Assembly: GCA_001438005.1 (NCBI GenBank)
Contig: LIBO01000003.1
Coordinates: 1 to 20,839 of the forward strand
Source of the DNA: Verrucomicrobia subdivision 6 bacterium BACL9 MAG-120507-bin52
GTDB lineage: Bacteria; Verrucomicrobiota; Verrucomicrobiia; Methylacidiphilales; Verrucolacustridaceae
Direction: 5' to 3'
DNA: 20,839 nt
Positions within the stretch are counted from its first letter, which is position 1, and each line of letters starts with the position of its first letter. Below, in pieces: positions 1 through 6,690 of the stretch. Position numbers and translations under genes: made by a program. Below the pieces are notes generated by a model. It worked only from the letters and a program-made list of their open reading frames with translations. It was not told the origin of the DNA and ran no database searches.

Positions 1-1605
1 AAAGTTGCCCTCGCCTATGAGCAGGCGGTTCGGGCTGGGGCTGAGCTTTGTGTGGGCAGCGAGCTGGGCTTGTGTGGGTATCCCCCCCGAGATTTACTCC
101 ATCGTCAGGATTTTCTCCATCAACACGATATCGCTTTGGCAGCGCTCGCCAAAAAGATCGGATCGGTCCCGCTAGTATTGGGCGGCATTGAAAAAAATCG
201 CAAGAAAGCGGGTCGGCCGCTGCACAACTCCGCTTTTCTTTTGCAAAAAGGTAAGACCAAGGTGGTGGCACAAAAAAGCCTTTTACCCACTTACGATGTG
301 TTCGATGAGGACCGTTACTTTGAGCCCGCATCCCGTACCGTGCCCCTGCGCATCGGTCAGAATCGGGTCGGGGTCACGATTTGTGAGGATATCTGGAATG
401 ACGAGGATCTTTGGCCGGAGAGACGATATCGAACCGATCCCGTGCGGCAGCTCTGTCAAAAGGGCATCGATCTGCTGATCAACCTCTCCGCCTCCCCCTG
501 GCATATAGGCAAGGAGAAGGTGAGGTATCGTCTTTTGGCGGAGGTAGCCAAGCGGGAGAAGATTCCGGTGATTCAGGTCAATCAGGTAGGCGGAAATGAC
601 GAGCTGGTTTTTGACGGCCAAAGTATGGCGGTCAATCGTCAGGGTGCACTTTTGGCGGTGGGGGCGTCATTCGCCGAAGACGTCAAGGTGGTGGACTTGG
701 AGGGCAAGTCGGAGAAGCCGATCTGGAAGGGAGAGGAGGAGCAGGTTTTCCGAGCACTCGTTTTGGGAACGAGAGATTATTTGCACAAATGCGGCTTTCG
801 AGAGGTCGTGCTTGGGTTAAGTGGAGGAATCGACAGTGCGTTGACGGCGGTGATTGCAGTCGAGGCCCTCGGCCCGAATCAGTTGTTGGGGGTTGCCTTA
901 CCCAGCCCATTTTCGAGTGAGGGTAGTGTGGCGGATGCGGAGGCCTTAGCCAAGAACCTGGGAATTCGATGGGCCAAGATCCCGATTCAAAATCCGTTTG
1001 AGACGGTGTTGCGATCGATCGATCCAGTGCGTGGCGGAAAAAAAGGCGGACTGACGGAGGAAAACCTGCAGTCGCGCTTGCGGGGATTAATTCTGATGGG
1101 GATCTCGAACGATTCGGGTCGGCTGCTTTTAACCACGGGCAACAAGAGCGAAATGGCGGTGGGCTACTGCACGTTGTATGGGGACATGTGTGGGGCGTTG
1201 GCCGTACTGGCCGATGTTCCCAAGACGATGGTGTATCGGATCTCCAAGTGGGTGAACCGAAACGGTGAGGTCATCCCCAAAAGTTCGATCGAAAAGGCTC
1301 CCAGTGCCGAGCTTCGGCCCAACCAGAAAGACCAAGATAGCCTACCTCCGTACGAGGAGTTGGACCGTATTTTGGAAAGTTACGTGGTGAATGAGGGATC
1401 GATTGAGGGCATGGTGAAAAAGGGAATTTCACGCACCGTGGCCGAGGAGATGGTTCGGAAGATCGATCTATCGGAGTACAAAAGGCGGCAGGCGGCGCCC
1501 GGGATCAAGGTTACAACCAAAGCGTTTGGGATGGGGCGGCGAGTGCCCTTGGCTCAGCGCTTTGATCCACGCGAGGGCGCCCGAAGCGGAAGTGGAAAGC
1601 GGTAG
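1..1605 (+). CDS. nadE: Glutamine-dependent NAD+ synthetase, 5' end cut by the window
   Basis: This enzyme amidates deamido-NAD+ to NAD+ with ATP, using ammonia released from glutamine. The frame is open from base 1 and already reads family sequence (AYEQAVRAGAELCVGSELGL), so the true start lies outside the window. The N-terminal nitrilase-type glutaminase domain shows its triad: Glu at 61-63, Lys at 274-276 (KSLLPTYDVFDE) and Cys at 382-384 (VTICEDIWN). The C-terminal synthetase domain has the ATP-pyrophosphatase loop SGGIDS at 820-837, then TTGNKSEMAVGY and the late motif PPYEELDRILE. Both active sites look intact. The 3' end overlaps the convergent sulfotransferase gene by 52 bases. The only in-window start-like codon, GTG at 52, lies inside the conserved glutaminase fold and is not credible as the start. 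Confidence 0.95.
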   Translation, partial: KVALAYEQAVRAGAELCVGSELGLCGYPPRDLLHRQDFLHQHDIALAALAKKIGSVPLVLGGIEKNRKKAGRPLHNSAFLLQKGKTKVVAQKSLLPTYDVFDEDRYFEPASRTVPLRIGQNRVGVTICEDIWNDEDLWPERRYRTDPVRQLCQKGIDLLINLSASPWHIGKEKVRYRLLAEVAKREKIPVIQVNQVGGNDELVFDGQSMAVNRQGALLAVGASFAEDVKVVDLEGKSEKPIWKGEEEQVFRALVLGTRDYLHKCGFREVVLGLSGGIDSALTAVIAVEALGPNQLLGVALPSPFSSEGSVADAEALAKNLGIRWAKIPIQNPFETVLRSIDPVRGGKKGGLTEENLQSRLRGLILMGISNDSGRLLLTTGNKSEMAVGYCTLYGDMCGALAVLADVPKTMVYRISKWVNRNGEVIPKSSIEKAPSAELRPNQKDQDSLPPYEELDRILESYVVNEGSIEGMVKKGISRTVAEEMVRKIDLSEYKRRQAAPGIKVTTKAFGMGRRVPLAQRFDPREGARSGSGKR

Positions 1606-2717
1606 CGCTTCATAATGCCACCGACCTCGCGATTGATCCAAGCAGGGTTTAATCCGTACTCCTCAAGGGTGTAGTGGTGGGAGCTTTTGTATTCGAGCGC
1701 GCGCCGCGACTCGATTTCGATCTGACGGGAGGCGCGGGGGGTGAGTGGGATATGGAAGTGCGAGTAGATCGAGCGAGCAACGGTTTCAGGGCGACGGACC
1801 AGATCGGTATAAAAGATTCGCAGGTAGGATTCCGAGCGGGCAGAGATATCAAACTTTTCCAAATGGAGGAACCAGGCGGTGGCCAGTTCGGCATATTCTT
1901 TGGATTCTGGTCCGTCTTTGCGAATCGAGGGGTCGACCCAGTGCCACACCGTGTAAAAAACGCTAATATGGGAGGGAACGGACTCCACCGGATTTCTAAG
2001 AATGTTAATGATCCGAGCATCGGGAAATTCCGCGCGCAGAGATTGGACTGAGCCAGAAAGTTGGGTTGCTTTGGAAAGGAGGATCTTGTCGGGTCCATTC
2101 AGATAGAGGTGGCGCTGAAGACAAGAGCGGTAGTAGCGCATGAGGCGGCGACGTTGGCGTGGGGGTAGGTCGTCCGCGAAACCGGCGCCCCATAGATCTC
2201 GGACGTAGGGAAAAAGGAGATAGATCGCCTCGGTCACAAAAGTGTAGACGAAGAAGCCGTCGTCCTCTTCGGGTTGGGCAAAGCGCATTTTATGCATGCC
2301 ATCCCAACCGCCAAAGCAGTGGCGTTCAATCCAAGAGGAGATATCGGAAAGAAGTCCGCCTTTGATCCGGCTCGCTCGTGCGACCGAGTGAATAATTTTC
2401 TGAATCGTAATACTTGGAAAAATGGTTTGGTACATCAGCACGGGGGCAAAGGCACGACGGTTGCGGGCGAGGAGTTTCTGGAGAAAGGTGGTGCCACTAC
2501 GGGGCGGGGCGATGATGAAGACGGGACGGATGATTTTCTGATTACGGAAGTCTGGAAAAAGAAGGTGGTCGAGTGCCCGACCGATGGCGACCACGATCCA
2601 GCACAGGGTCAGAAGAAGTAAAAAGAAGGTAACAATGATCCAGCGGCGAGCCTGAAACGGACGGCCCAAATAAGACAGATAAAGAGCTTTGGCCGTTAGG
2701 CCCAAATTCAGGTACAT
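1554..2717 (-). CDS. Membrane-anchored sulfotransferase family protein
   Basis: A predicted 387-residue protein of the PAPS-dependent sulfotransferase superfamily (Sulfotransfer_3-like). One hydrophobic segment at about residues 27-46 suggests an N-terminal membrane anchor. Directly after it, PPRSGTTFLQKLL (71-83) is the 5'-phosphosulfate binding loop. ARIINILRNPVESVPS (about 234-249) matches the 3'-phosphate binding strand with its Arg and Ser. The substrate cannot be read from the sequence; carbohydrate or lipid sulfation are family-level possibilities. I chose ATG at 2717 because GAGGAG lies about 8 bases upstream; the frame is open further, to 2804, but that extension is basic, has no ribosome site and would run into the divergent DedA gene. 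The 3' end overlaps nadE by 52 bases in convergent orientation. Confidence 0.85.
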   Translation of the reverse strand: MYLNLGLTAKALYLSYLGRPFQARRWIIVTFFLLLLTLCWIVVAIGRALDHLLFPDFRNQKIIRPVFIIAPPRSGTTFLQKLLARNRRAFAPVLMYQTIFPSITIQKIIHSVARASRIKGGLLSDISSWIERHCFGGWDGMHKMRFAQPEEDDGFFVYTFVTEAIYLLFPYVRDLWGAGFADDLPPRQRRRLMRYYRSCLQRHLYLNGPDKILLSKATQLSGSVQSLRAEFPDARIINILRNPVESVPSHISVFYTVWHWVDPSIRKDGPESKEYAELATAWFLHLEKFDISARSESYLRIFYTDLVRRPETVARSIYSHFHIPLTPRASRQIEIESRRALEYKSSHHYTLEEYGLNPAWINREVGGIMKRYRFPLPLRAPSRGSKR

Positions 2718-2776
2718 AAAGGTACTCCTCTTGTAGTGGAAAAGCCTTCTAGAACAATGCAAACCCCTCCGCCCGC

Positions 2777-3391
2777 ATGACCTTGGATTTCTTAATTTCG
2801 GCAATTGCTGATTTTCGCTACCTTGCGATGTTCGGCATCCTTTTTGTCTCGGCCATGGGGGTGCCCTTACCCGAGGAACCGCTCCTCGTGGCGAGTGGTT
2901 TATCCGTCGGTTGGGGGAGTTCGAGCTACTGGCTCACCTGTGGGGCGTGTCTCTTGGGAATTTTGTCGGGGGACCTGTGGGTGTATTTTTTAGGAAGGCG
3001 AGGAGGGACGTGGTTTCTGCAGACTCGGCTGGGGTCGCTTGTTTTCTCCGCCAAACGCCAGGACAGCATTGAGCGTTTATTCGAAAAGCATGGGCTGAAG
3101 ACAGTTTTTTTGGGTCGGTTTATTCCCGCGGTTCGGTTTGGGGTCTTTTTCTTTGCCGGCCGGCACCGAATGGATATACGAAAGTTTCTTGGGCTGAACT
3201 CGATCGGAGCGTTGGTGTATGCGCCGCTCTGGATCTGGTTGAGTGCGGTGGCAGGGGAACGTTTTGCGCGGACTCCTGCGGCGGCGCGATTGGCCGAGCA
3301 GTGGGTGGAGCGAGGCAGCCTGATCCTGATCGGGCTGGTCATTCTGATCTCTGCCGGAATGATTTGGGGGGCAGGAAAGAAAAAGAGTTAA
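2777..3391 (+). CDS. DedA family integral membrane protein
   Basis: A 204-residue DedA/SNARE-associated (VTT) family membrane protein. Members work in the inner membrane, in envelope homeostasis and, for some, lipid flipping or proton-dependent transport. Family marks are MGVPLPEEPLLVASG (about 27-41) with the re-entrant-loop acidic residues, SGDLWVYFLGRRGG (64-77) and GRFIPAVR (113-120) with the two conserved arginines. Hydrophobic stretches lie near 15-28, 53-72, 116-128, 140-160 and 180-198. Length is normal for the family. No strong ribosome site precedes ATG 2777. The gene is divergent from the sulfotransferase (59 bases between starts) and ends one base before the end of the next, convergent gene. 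Its specific substrate is unknown. Confidence 0.88.
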   Translation: MTLDFLISAIADFRYLAMFGILFVSAMGVPLPEEPLLVASGLSVGWGSSSYWLTCGACLLGILSGDLWVYFLGRRGGTWFLQTRLGSLVFSAKRQDSIERLFEKHGLKTVFLGRFIPAVRFGVFFFAGRHRMDIRKFLGLNSIGALVYAPLWIWLSAVAGERFARTPAAARLAEQWVERGSLILIGLVILISAGMIWGAGKKKS

Positions 3392-3392
3392 T

Positions 3393-4052
3393 TTACCGAG
3401 AGAAGTTCCACTCACGACGGCTGTAGCGATCCTGCTCGAGTTCGTTCGCGAGCTGAATTTCTGGTGGGGTCATGGTGGATGGAAGCAGGGGTTGGCCTAA
3501 ACACTCGCCCAGAGACTCGGGAAGAAGTTCGAGCAATTGGGCGGGGATGGCTTGGGAGAGAAGGATGGTTCCTTGATGTAAGCATCCCTGCTTGGTTCGG
3601 CGTTGGGCGGCGCCGGCCAACTTTCGGCCCTTTGGGTCAAGAATATCGGCGGGCACAGGTTTGAGAAAGCAGGCGGGATCGTCTTGGTCGGGCTTGGCCG
3701 TCGCGAGATGGCACGGCACTCCACAATCATGCAGAGCCTGGGCGATGGCTTGATGAATGGTCTGATAGGAGAAAAGAGTGCCCGCCGTCGTCAAAGGATG
3801 GAGTGGGGGCAAGACAAGGGTGTAGGTGAGATCTTGGCCGTGCTCGACCAAGCCGCCACCGGTATATCGCCGGACGAAAGGCCGATCGGAAGGCGCCACG
3901 GATGCTTTTTGAAAGTAACCCAAGGATACGCAGCGTTGAGACCAAGCGTAGATCCGCAGGGTAGGAGTTTGGACGAGGCGGAGGAGGGCCTCGTCGATGG
4001 CCATATTGCGAGCTGGGTTTTCAGCCGGGTGGACGATCAGGCGAGAGGCCAT
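3393..4052 (-). CDS. Lipoate-protein ligase A / LipM-like octanoyltransferase
   Basis: A 219-residue protein of the biotin/lipoate ligase and transferase fold. NMAIDEALL (about 16-24), then RRYTGGGLVEHGQDLTYTL (about 62-80) is the lipoyl-nucleotide/acyl pocket motif, and GRKLAGAAQRR with downstream LHQGTILL carries the conserved lysine. A Cys just before the Lys motif (DPACFLKP) matches the position of the acyl-accepting Cys of LipM-type octanoyltransferases, so transfer of octanoate from acyl carrier protein is as likely as ATP-dependent lipoate ligation. Either way it serves lipoylation of 2-oxoacid dehydrogenase or glycine cleavage proteins. The start is uncertain: ATG 4052 fits the family N-terminus, while an upstream in-frame TTG at 4088 adds 12 residues; neither has a well-spaced ribosome site. 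Confidence 0.83.
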   Translation of the reverse strand: MASRLIVHPAENPARNMAIDEALLRLVQTPTLRIYAWSQRCVSLGYFQKASVAPSDRPFVRRYTGGGLVEHGQDLTYTLVLPPLHPLTTAGTLFSYQTIHQAIAQALHDCGVPCHLATAKPDQDDPACFLKPVPADILDPKGRKLAGAAQRRTKQGCLHQGTILLSQAIPAQLLELLPESLGECLGQPLLPSTMTPPEIQLANELEQDRYSRREWNFSR

Positions 4053-4125
4053 TCCCTTTACGATGGGAACAACCTTGGGGGCGGGCAAGAGTTGCCATAG
4101 GGCAGAGATTTGCTAACGAGAGTGG

Positions 4126-4392
4126 ATGAATTTTATTCTGGCGGTTTGGGCGTGTCTGATTTTGGTCTTGGCGGGTTGTGCCAGCAGTGGAAGTAGAGAT
4201 GCGGGAATGGCGATGATTCTTTCTGATGTTCCCCTGAAAGAGGCTGGTCCCAATCAAGTCGTGCCGGCGACGACCACCTTGCGGCGGGGAGATCGCGTCA
4301 GCGTGCGACGAGTCGTGGGAGACTATGCTGAAGTGGAGACAATGGATCATCGGCGGGGATATGTGCCGACGGGCGTTTTGGAAGATCAGTAA
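4126..4392 (+). CDS. Small SH3-type lipoprotein
   Basis: An 88-residue predicted lipoprotein. Residues 1-17 form a hydrophobic signal ending in the lipobox LAGC, which places lipidated Cys18 at the mature N-terminus. The remainder (about 30-85) is a short beta-rich module with LRRGDRVSVRRVVGDYAEV followed by RRGYVPTGVLED, the pattern of bacterial SH3-like domains (a G-D pair, then a conserved G-Y-V-P turn). Such domains often bind cell wall or stabilise envelope proteins; no enzymatic part is present. It is divergent from the lipoate ligase-like gene and lies just upstream of the thiC riboswitch. Its 3' end is 44 bases before the riboswitch, so it may contain or precede the thiC promoter. Its function is unknown. 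Confidence 0.72.
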   Translation: MNFILAVWACLILVLAGCASSGSRDAGMAMILSDVPLKEAGPNQVVPATTTLRRGDRVSVRRVVGDYAEVETMDHRRGYVPTGVLEDQ

Positions 4393-4436
4393 CTCGGCAA
4401 AAAAGTTGGCACGTTCTCGAGAAAGTCGTATTCTTG

Positions 4437-4526
4437 TCCCTCGGGGAGTCCAGACGGCTGGGCTGAGAGTCGGGAACCACGGTCCCGAGACCCTATAACC
4501 TGATGCGGATCATGCCGCCGGAGGGA
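4437..4526 (+). promoter_or_regulatory. TPP riboswitch (THI element) upstream of thiC
   Basis: The thiamine pyrophosphate aptamer is recognisable by its conserved blocks. Helix P1 is TCCCTC at 4437-4442 with GAGGGA at 4521-4526, a perfect six-pair closure. CTGAGAG at 4463-4469 is the pyrimidine-sensing core. P3 is a perfect stem, TCGGGA (4470-4475) with TCCCGA (4483-4488). ACCCTATAACCTGAT is followed by GGATCATGCC, the pyrophosphate-sensing arm. It lies between the lipoprotein gene and thiC, as expected for feedback by the pathway end product. Confidence 0.93.
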
Positions 4527-4568
4527 ACGGGCGAACCCTTTTCCACGGCAGCGCGCAATGGGGAAAGG
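4523..4568 (+). promoter_or_regulatory. Riboswitch expression platform sequestering the thiC ribosome site
   Basis: CCTTTTCC at 4537-4544 can pair fully (one G-U) with GGGAAAGG at 4561-4568, burying most of the AAAGGA Shine-Dalgarno (4564-4569) ahead of ATG 4576. The same CCTTTTCC can instead pair with GGGAACGG at 4523-4530 (one mismatch, six-base loop), whose first half is the 3' strand of aptamer helix P1. The two folds exclude each other. TPP-stabilised P1 would therefore favour hiding the ribosome site. This is read from base pairing only, without computed energies. No T-run terminator is present, so the switch appears translational. Confidence 0.65.
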
Positions 4569-4575
4569 AATCACC

Positions 4576-6456
4576 ATGAGTGTCAAGTTGCCGAAGATCG
4601 AGGAGTTGGAGGATTTGGAGGGGATGAAGCGGGTCTATGTGACCGGTTCTCGGCCAGATGTAAAAGTTCCCTTTCGTGAGATTGAGTTGCAACCCACCCG
4701 ACAGCCGGACGGGAAACTCCAAACCAATGAGCCGGTGCGGGTGTACGACACGAGTGGCCCCTGGGGGGATCTGGATTTTCATGGCGATGTCAGGCGAGGG
4801 TTGCCCCCGCTTCGAGAGGCGTGGATCCAAGAGAGGGGAGATACGGAAACTTATGTGGGTCGGTCCGTGCGGCCGGAGGACAACGGACATTCGGAATCGA
4901 ATGGGGCCGTGCGCGAACAGTTTCCTGGTATTTCCAAAAAGCCGAGGCGCGCGAAGACCGGATCTGTCTCGCAGTTGAACTACGCCCGGAAAGGGGTGAT
5001 CACGCCCGAAATGGAGTTTATTGCGATTCGGGAGAACATGAAATTGCAGGCGGCCAAAGAGATGGTTGAAATGTCGGCCCAAGCACCGCGGGACAGTTTG
5101 AAGTTTCAGCATCCAGGACACTCCTGGGGGGCGGCGATTCCCAAAGAGATTACTCCAGAGTTCGTCCGGAGTGAGGTGGCGCGTGGGCGGGCGATAATAC
5201 CCGCCAATATCAACCACCCCGAACTTGAGCCGATGATCATTGGGAGAAACTTTTTGGTGAAGATCAACGCGAATATTGGAAACAGTGCGGTCGCGTCCTC
5301 GATCGAGGAGGAGGTAGAGAAGTTACGCTGGTCGATCCGTTGGGGGGCAGACACGGTCATGGATCTTTCTACGGGAAAAAATATTCATCAGACGCGCGAG
5401 TGGATCTTGCGGAATTCCCCTGTGCCGATCGGTACTGTCCCGATTTATCAGGCACTGGAAAAAGTGGGCGGAAAGGCGGAGGATCTGACATGGGAACTAT
5501 TTCGTGACACCCTTTTGGAACAAGCGGAGCAGGGAGTGGACTACTTCACCATTCATGCGGGGGTTCTGTTACGATTTGTTCCGCTTACGGCCAAACGGAT
5601 GACCGGAATCGTCAGTCGCGGGGGATCGATTATGGCCAAGTGGTGTCTTTCTCATCACCAGGAGAACTTCCTTTGGACCCATTGGGATGATATCTGCGAC
5701 ATCATGGCGGCCTATGACATTAGTTTTTCGATCGGAGATGGTTTGCGACCTGGATCGTTGGCGGATGCCAATGATGAGGCACAGTTTGGGGAGTTGAAGG
5801 CGCAAGGGGATTTAACAAAACGCGCTTGGGCGCGAGGGGTGCAGGTGATGAATGAAGGGCCGGGCCATGTGCCGATGCATATGATCCAAGAAAACATGGA
5901 AAAGCAGTTGGAGTGGTGTCACGAGGCGCCCTTTTACACGTTGGGACCGCTCACGACCGACATTGCCCCGGGATATGACCATATTACCTCGGCGATCGGG
6001 GCCGCGATGATCGGCTGGTACGGATGTGCGATGCTCTGTTATGTCACACCCAAAGAGCATTTGGGCCTACCCAATCGGGACGATGTGAAGGCGGGGGTGA
6101 TCGCGTACAAGATTGCGGCGCATGCGGCTGATTTGGCAAAGGGTCATCCTGGGGCGCAGTATCGGGATAATGCGTTGTCGAAAGCGCGTTTTGAGTTTCG
6201 CTGGAGGGATCAGTTCAACCTCGGATTAGATCCGGTCACGGCTCGGGAATACCACGATGAGACTTTACCGGCCGAGGGGGCGAAGAGTGCGCACTTCTGC
6301 TCGATGTGTGGACCTCAATTCTGCTCCATGAAGATTACCGAAGATGTGAGAAAGTATGCCGCGGAGCAGGGCGTGAAAGAGGAGGAGGCACTGAAAGCTG
6401 GGATGGAGAAAAAGTCGAAAGAGTTTGTGGAAAAGGGGGCTGAAGTCTACGGGTGA
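4576..6456 (+). CDS. thiC: Phosphomethylpyrimidine synthase (HMP-P synthase)
   Basis: ThiC is the radical SAM enzyme that rearranges aminoimidazole ribotide into hydroxymethylpyrimidine phosphate for thiamine synthesis. The 626-residue protein has the ThiC_Rad_SAM region, with NFLVKINANIGNS, the core MDLSTGKNIHQTREWILRNSPVPIGTVPIYQ, and NEGPGHVPMHMIQ. The C-terminal iron-sulfur motif is C575-x2-C578-x4-C583 (CSMCGPQFC), typical of ThiC and unlike canonical CxxxCxxC radical SAM proteins. I chose ATG 4576 because AAAGGA lies six bases upstream and is the element the riboswitch platform can sequester; in-frame ATG 4558 lies in the platform loop and has no ribosome site. Expression is likely repressed by TPP. 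No other thiamine gene follows. Confidence 0.97.
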   Translation: MSVKLPKIEELEDLEGMKRVYVTGSRPDVKVPFREIELQPTRQPDGKLQTNEPVRVYDTSGPWGDLDFHGDVRRGLPPLREAWIQERGDTETYVGRSVRPEDNGHSESNGAVREQFPGISKKPRRAKTGSVSQLNYARKGVITPEMEFIAIRENMKLQAAKEMVEMSAQAPRDSLKFQHPGHSWGAAIPKEITPEFVRSEVARGRAIIPANINHPELEPMIIGRNFLVKINANIGNSAVASSIEEEVEKLRWSIRWGADTVMDLSTGKNIHQTREWILRNSPVPIGTVPIYQALEKVGGKAEDLTWELFRDTLLEQAEQGVDYFTIHAGVLLRFVPLTAKRMTGIVSRGGSIMAKWCLSHHQENFLWTHWDDICDIMAAYDISFSIGDGLRPGSLADANDEAQFGELKAQGDLTKRAWARGVQVMNEGPGHVPMHMIQENMEKQLEWCHEAPFYTLGPLTTDIAPGYDHITSAIGAAMIGWYGCAMLCYVTPKEHLGLPNRDDVKAGVIAYKIAAHAADLAKGHPGAQYRDNALSKARFEFRWRDQFNLGLDPVTAREYHDETLPAEGAKSAHFCSMCGPQFCSMKITEDVRKYAAEQGVKEEEALKAGMEKKSKEFVEKGAEVYG

Positions 6457-6505
6457 AAGAGAATTAGGAGGCCGGGGAGTTGGAGGTGATGATTCTTGTT
6501 AGAAA

Positions 6506-6570
6506 GTGGCGCAGGCATATTGGATTTGTTTGGAAGGCAAACGAGGGTTCGATTCCCTCCAGCCGCACCA
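6506..6570 (+). pseudogene. tRNA-Leu-like remnant with T-arm and CCA end
   Basis: The 3' half is a clean tRNA end: T-stem GAGGG (6543-6547), loop TTCGATT, CCCTC (6555-6559), then CAGCCGC, discriminator A and CCA ending at 6570. Before it, GTTTG-GAAGG-CAAAC (6528-6542) forms a five-pair stem like the long variable arm of a class II tRNA. GGCGCAGGCATATTGGATTTG upstream (with one base more than a typical D-arm piece shows) recalls a leucine tRNA. The matching 5' acceptor strand GCGGCTG is not found nearby, and the 3' half of the anticodon arm is missing. I read it as a broken tRNA gene; the Leu assignment is tentative. Confidence 0.42.
6541..6556 (+). repeat. Left copy of 16-base direct repeat (possible attachment site)
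   Basis: ACGAGGGTTCGATTCC is identical to bases 12649-12664. It covers the T-stem and T-loop of the tRNA-like remnant, the part of tRNA genes that integrases of genomic islands commonly use as crossover site. The two copies bracket the metal-efflux operon. The identity is seen directly; the role as attL/attR is inferred. Confidence 0.5.
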
Positions 6571-6669
6571 AATATATACAAGCCAGCAACTTGCAGAAGA
6601 AAAATCCGGGGAATTCACTCGATTTACAACGAAAAGTTACAACACAGTTCGAAAAATAATCGATCCAAA

Positions 6670-6681
6670 GGTTCGATTCCC
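6670..6681 (+). repeat. Second T-loop-like copy, 12 bases
   Basis: GGTTCGATTCCC repeats bases 6546-6557 at a distance of 124 bases, just past the end of the RND pump gene. The flanks do not fold as a T-stem here. A separate 12-base repeat, TCGATCCAAAGG, occurs at 6660-6671 and again at 6722-6733 inside the 3' end of the pump gene. Bases 6571-6690 otherwise show no gene. Confidence 0.4.
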
Positions 6682-6690
6682 GACAGATGA

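Noticed and set aside
4406..4434. Promoter-like pair TTGGCA and TATTCT with a 17-base spacer just before the riboswitch
   Set aside because: The spacing is ideal, but the start would fall at about 4440-4443, inside the 5' strand of aptamer helix P1 (4437-4442), and would damage a perfectly paired helix. A promoter further upstream is more consistent.
4510..5217. Long minus-strand open frame opposite thiC
   Set aside because: It has no family features or ribosome site and lies fully opposite well-conserved thiC codons and the riboswitch; it is a by-product of GC-rich coding bias.
6431..6570. A tmRNA or tRNA with its 5' acceptor at GGGGGCTGA near 6434
   Set aside because: That sequence lies in the conserved 3' end of thiC, pairs imperfectly with CAGCCGC, and nothing between fits a tRNA or tmRNA body of suitable length.
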